From LGRD01 sp031415135 (GTDB lineage: Bacteria; Pseudomonadota; Gammaproteobacteria; Burkholderiales; Burkholderiaceae_C), in the NCBI GenBank assembly GCA_031415135.1, contig JANORB010000222.1, positions 1 to 31,950 of the forward strand: 31,950 nt of DNA, given 5' to 3'. Positions 31,902 through 31,950 of this stretch are shown in pieces (position 1 is the first letter of the stretch; each line of letters starts with the position of its first letter). The position numbers and the translations under genes are program-made. A model generated the notes under the pieces. The model was not told the origin of the DNA, ran no database searches, and saw only the letters and a list, made by a program, of their open reading frames with translations.

Positions 31902-31950
31902 TCAGTCGAGAAAGCGCGCGAACCCCGCCACCCGCACACGGTCGGTGACG
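31902..31950 (-). CDS. 3' end of an unidentified gene (partial, right edge)
   Basis: On the minus strand the last codons read VTDRVRVAGFARFLD and then TGA at 31902-31904. This is followed by a GC-rich hairpin and the NhaD-like gene, so it has the position of a gene end. Fifteen residues are too few to assign a family; the frame is open to the edge but could be chance. Confidence 0.3.
   Translation of the reverse strand, partial: VTDRVRVAGFARFLD

Overview
The window looks like a chromosomal segment of a high-GC betaproteobacterium, most likely Burkholderiales of the Rubrivivax/Leptothrix/Methylibium type. This is inferred from strong GC bias at third codon positions, frequent GTG/TTG starts, tightly packed genes and the protein families present. 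No rRNA, tRNA, CRISPR array, prophage or transposase was seen.

Left part (1-6871): a type I secretion locus on the minus strand. In transcription order it is a 138-aa unrecognised protein, an HlyB-type ABC exporter, an HlyD-type adaptor, and a GT4 glycosyltransferase whose reading frame continues without a stop into a LuxR-type helix-turn-helix at the left edge. Two plus-strand modules derived from toxin-antitoxin systems sit in the two gaps between these genes. One is a ribbon-helix-helix gene plus a truncated HicB. The other is a toxin remnant with an internal deletion plus an intact XRE antitoxin. Neither module has an intact toxin, and each lies head-to-head with the next secretion gene, so the surviving DNA-binding proteins may now act on the locus.

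Middle part (7009-12119): comEC on the minus strand, then a plus-strand run of a RidA-like protein, DsbB and an MFS exporter.

Catabolic array (12122-23109): eleven minus-strand genes with short gaps or overlaps. In transcription order they are a branched-chain-type ABC importer (binding protein, LivH, LivM, LivG, LivF), a carotenoid/lignostilbene-type oxygenase, an L-threonate dehydrogenase-like enzyme, a D-erythronate dehydrogenase-like enzyme, and a complete TRAP transporter (P, Q, M). It looks like an uptake and oxidation locus for one or two related substrates, but no kinase, aldolase or regulator is present in the window.

Right part (23341-31950): a secreted alpha/beta-hydrolase ending in a clear bidirectional terminator, two overlapping cytochrome c genes (di-haem and tri-haem), then on the minus strand a glutathione S-transferase, a GH19 lysozyme/chitinase with a Lys/Ala-rich histone-like tail, a D-2-hydroxyacid dehydrogenase, an NhaD-like antiporter, and a few codons of another gene at the right edge.

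The most unusual content is the secretion locus (glycosyltransferase-LuxR fusion and apparently detoxified TA modules inside the operon) and the GH19 enzyme with a histone-H1-like tail.
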